Below, piece by piece: positions 7,301 through 7,793 of a DNA stretch of 7,793 bases. Position 1 is the first letter of the stretch. Each line of letters opens with the position of its first letter. The position numbers were made by a program, and so were the translations under genes. Source of the DNA: Candidatus Omnitrophota bacterium (GTDB lineage Bacteria > Omnitrophota > Gorgyraeia > Gorgyraeales > Gorgyraeaceae); contig JAHIUV010000204.1 of assembly GCA_018817035.1 (NCBI GenBank), positions 1 to 7,793 on the forward strand, given 5' to 3'. The notes under the pieces were generated by a model. The model was given only the letters and a program-made list of their open reading frames with translations, searched no databases and was not told the origin of the DNA.

Positions 7301-7327
7301 AAAGAGTCAGAGCTATACCGCCATCTT

Positions 7328-7702
7328 TTATATCTTTAGTATTTCTTTTATCTTGCAAACCAGGTTATCCAGTTCAAACGGCTTTTCCATGTACCCATCT
7401 ATCTTTTGAAACGCGAATAAATCCCTTACTTTTTCCTCTTCCTTGCCGCTCAGCATCAAGACAGGGACATCTTTTATCCCGGGGATCTTTCGTATCTCCT
7501 TAAGACAGGTATAGCCATCCATCTTTGGCATCATAATATCCAATATTATCATATCCGGGATCTCACTTTCAGCGGTCTTCGCGCCTACGTCCCCATCGCT
7601 CGCAGTAACAACGATAAAATTCTCCTGCTGCAGGCGCATTTTTAACAGCTTCTGTATATCTTCCTCATCATCGATCACAAGGATCTTTTTTTGTGTACCC
7701 AT
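7328..7702 (-). CDS. Stand-alone receiver-domain response regulator
   Basis: This is a 124-residue single-domain receiver that ends right after the last receiver helix. Active-site residues are D11, D12 and E13, phospho-acceptor D55 in IILDIMMPK, S85 in VLMLSG (Ser for the more common Thr, a known functional variant), Y104 and K107 in GYMEKPFEL. The pattern of the alpha3-beta4 region (IPGIKDVPVLMLSG) recalls DivK/PleD-type receivers. The ATG has a strong AAGGAGA 6 bases upstream that overlaps the stop of the preceding receiver gene. Its C-terminus resembles the preceding partial receiver (KPFEL followed by an L-x-KIK-x-x-LK helix), which suggests tandem duplication. It sits 27 bases before the GAF kinase gene, so that kinase is a plausible partner, but it could equally take phosphate from a kinase upstream of the window. 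Confidence 0.95.
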   Translation of the reverse strand: MGTQKKILVIDDEEDIQKLLKMRLQQENFIVVTASDGDVGAKTAESEIPDMIILDIMMPKMDGYTCLKEIRKIPGIKDVPVLMLSGKEEEKVRDLFAFQKIDGYMEKPFELDNLVCKIKEILKI

Positions 7703-7708
7703 GGCCTA

Positions 7709-7715
7709 TCTCCTT
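7709..7715 (-). promoter_or_regulatory. Ribosome binding site of the complete 124-aa receiver
   Basis: AAGGAGA lies 6 bases before the ATG at 7702 and shares two bases with the TAA stop of the preceding receiver gene. It is the best Shine-Dalgarno match in the window, and it fixes the start and indicates coupled translation. Confidence 0.75.
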
Positions 7716-7793
7716 ATTGTTTTAACAACTTTTTTATTTTTTCCAAAAGCTCTTCCAACTCGAATGGCTTTGTAATATACGCGTCTGCGCCCA
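7714..7793 (-). CDS. C-terminal end of a further receiver-domain protein (cut by window edge)
   Basis: Only the last 25 codons and a TAA stop (7714-7716) are inside the window. They read GADAYITKPFELEELLEKIK followed by KLLKQ. This is the beta5-alpha5 end of a receiver domain, with the conserved Lys in TKPF. The protein stops at the end of alpha5, so the receiver is C-terminal. It is either another stand-alone receiver or the tail of a hybrid kinase that begins outside the window. The stop is 11 bases before the next receiver's ATG, and its codons overlap that gene's ribosome binding site. Receiver identity is strong; the overall architecture is unknown. Confidence 0.85.
   Translation of the reverse strand, partial: GADAYITKPFELEELLEKIKKLLKQ

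Noticed and set aside
7301..7327. Gap before the GAF kinase, considered as a promoter or attenuator
   Set aside because: It is too short, with no stem or promoter elements. Its only oddity is the lack of a clear Shine-Dalgarno sequence.

Overview
The window is a dense, one-directional block of signal-transduction genes, all read from the minus strand (right to left in these coordinates). Neighbours overlap by 14 bases or are separated by 0 to 27 bases. No stretch over 300 bases lacks a gene, and I see no RNA gene, mobile element, CRISPR array, internal promoter or terminator. Both ends are cut inside genes, so the operon extends beyond the window on both sides.

In transcription order the genes are: (1) the last 25 residues of a receiver protein; (2) a complete 124-residue stand-alone receiver; (3) a soluble GAF-HisKA-HATPase sensor kinase; (4) a second complete stand-alone receiver, directly abutting gene 3 and in the same frame across one TAG; (5) a four-helix membrane protein with a C-terminal PilZ domain whose c-di-GMP-binding motifs are intact; (6) an 834-residue multidomain kinase-like protein with a PAS domain and an intact ATP-binding domain, but Ser where the phospho-acceptor His should be; (7) a two-helix membrane histidine kinase; (8) an NtrC-type sigma-54 activator that runs off the left edge within its DNA-binding domain.

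Inferred working model: kinase 3 with receiver 4, and kinase 7 with activator 8, look like cognate pairs by their adjacency or overlap. The stand-alone receivers have no output domain, so they probably act by protein contact or phosphotransfer. The His-less protein 6 is the best candidate for a non-catalytic integrator, as in the DivL/DivK/CckA logic of Caulobacter. The PilZ protein would bring in c-di-GMP at the membrane. The only visible transcriptional output is sigma-54-dependent. The target process cannot be read from this window.

Organism: a bacterium with moderately AT-leaning DNA and recognisable Shine-Dalgarno sites before most genes. NtrC-type activators, GAF/PAS kinases and PilZ proteins in one operon suit a Gram-negative or candidate-phylum lineage such as Omnitrophota, Elusimicrobiota or a deltaproteobacterial relative. 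This placement is a low-confidence impression. Five of the seven visible stop codons are TAG and none is TGA.
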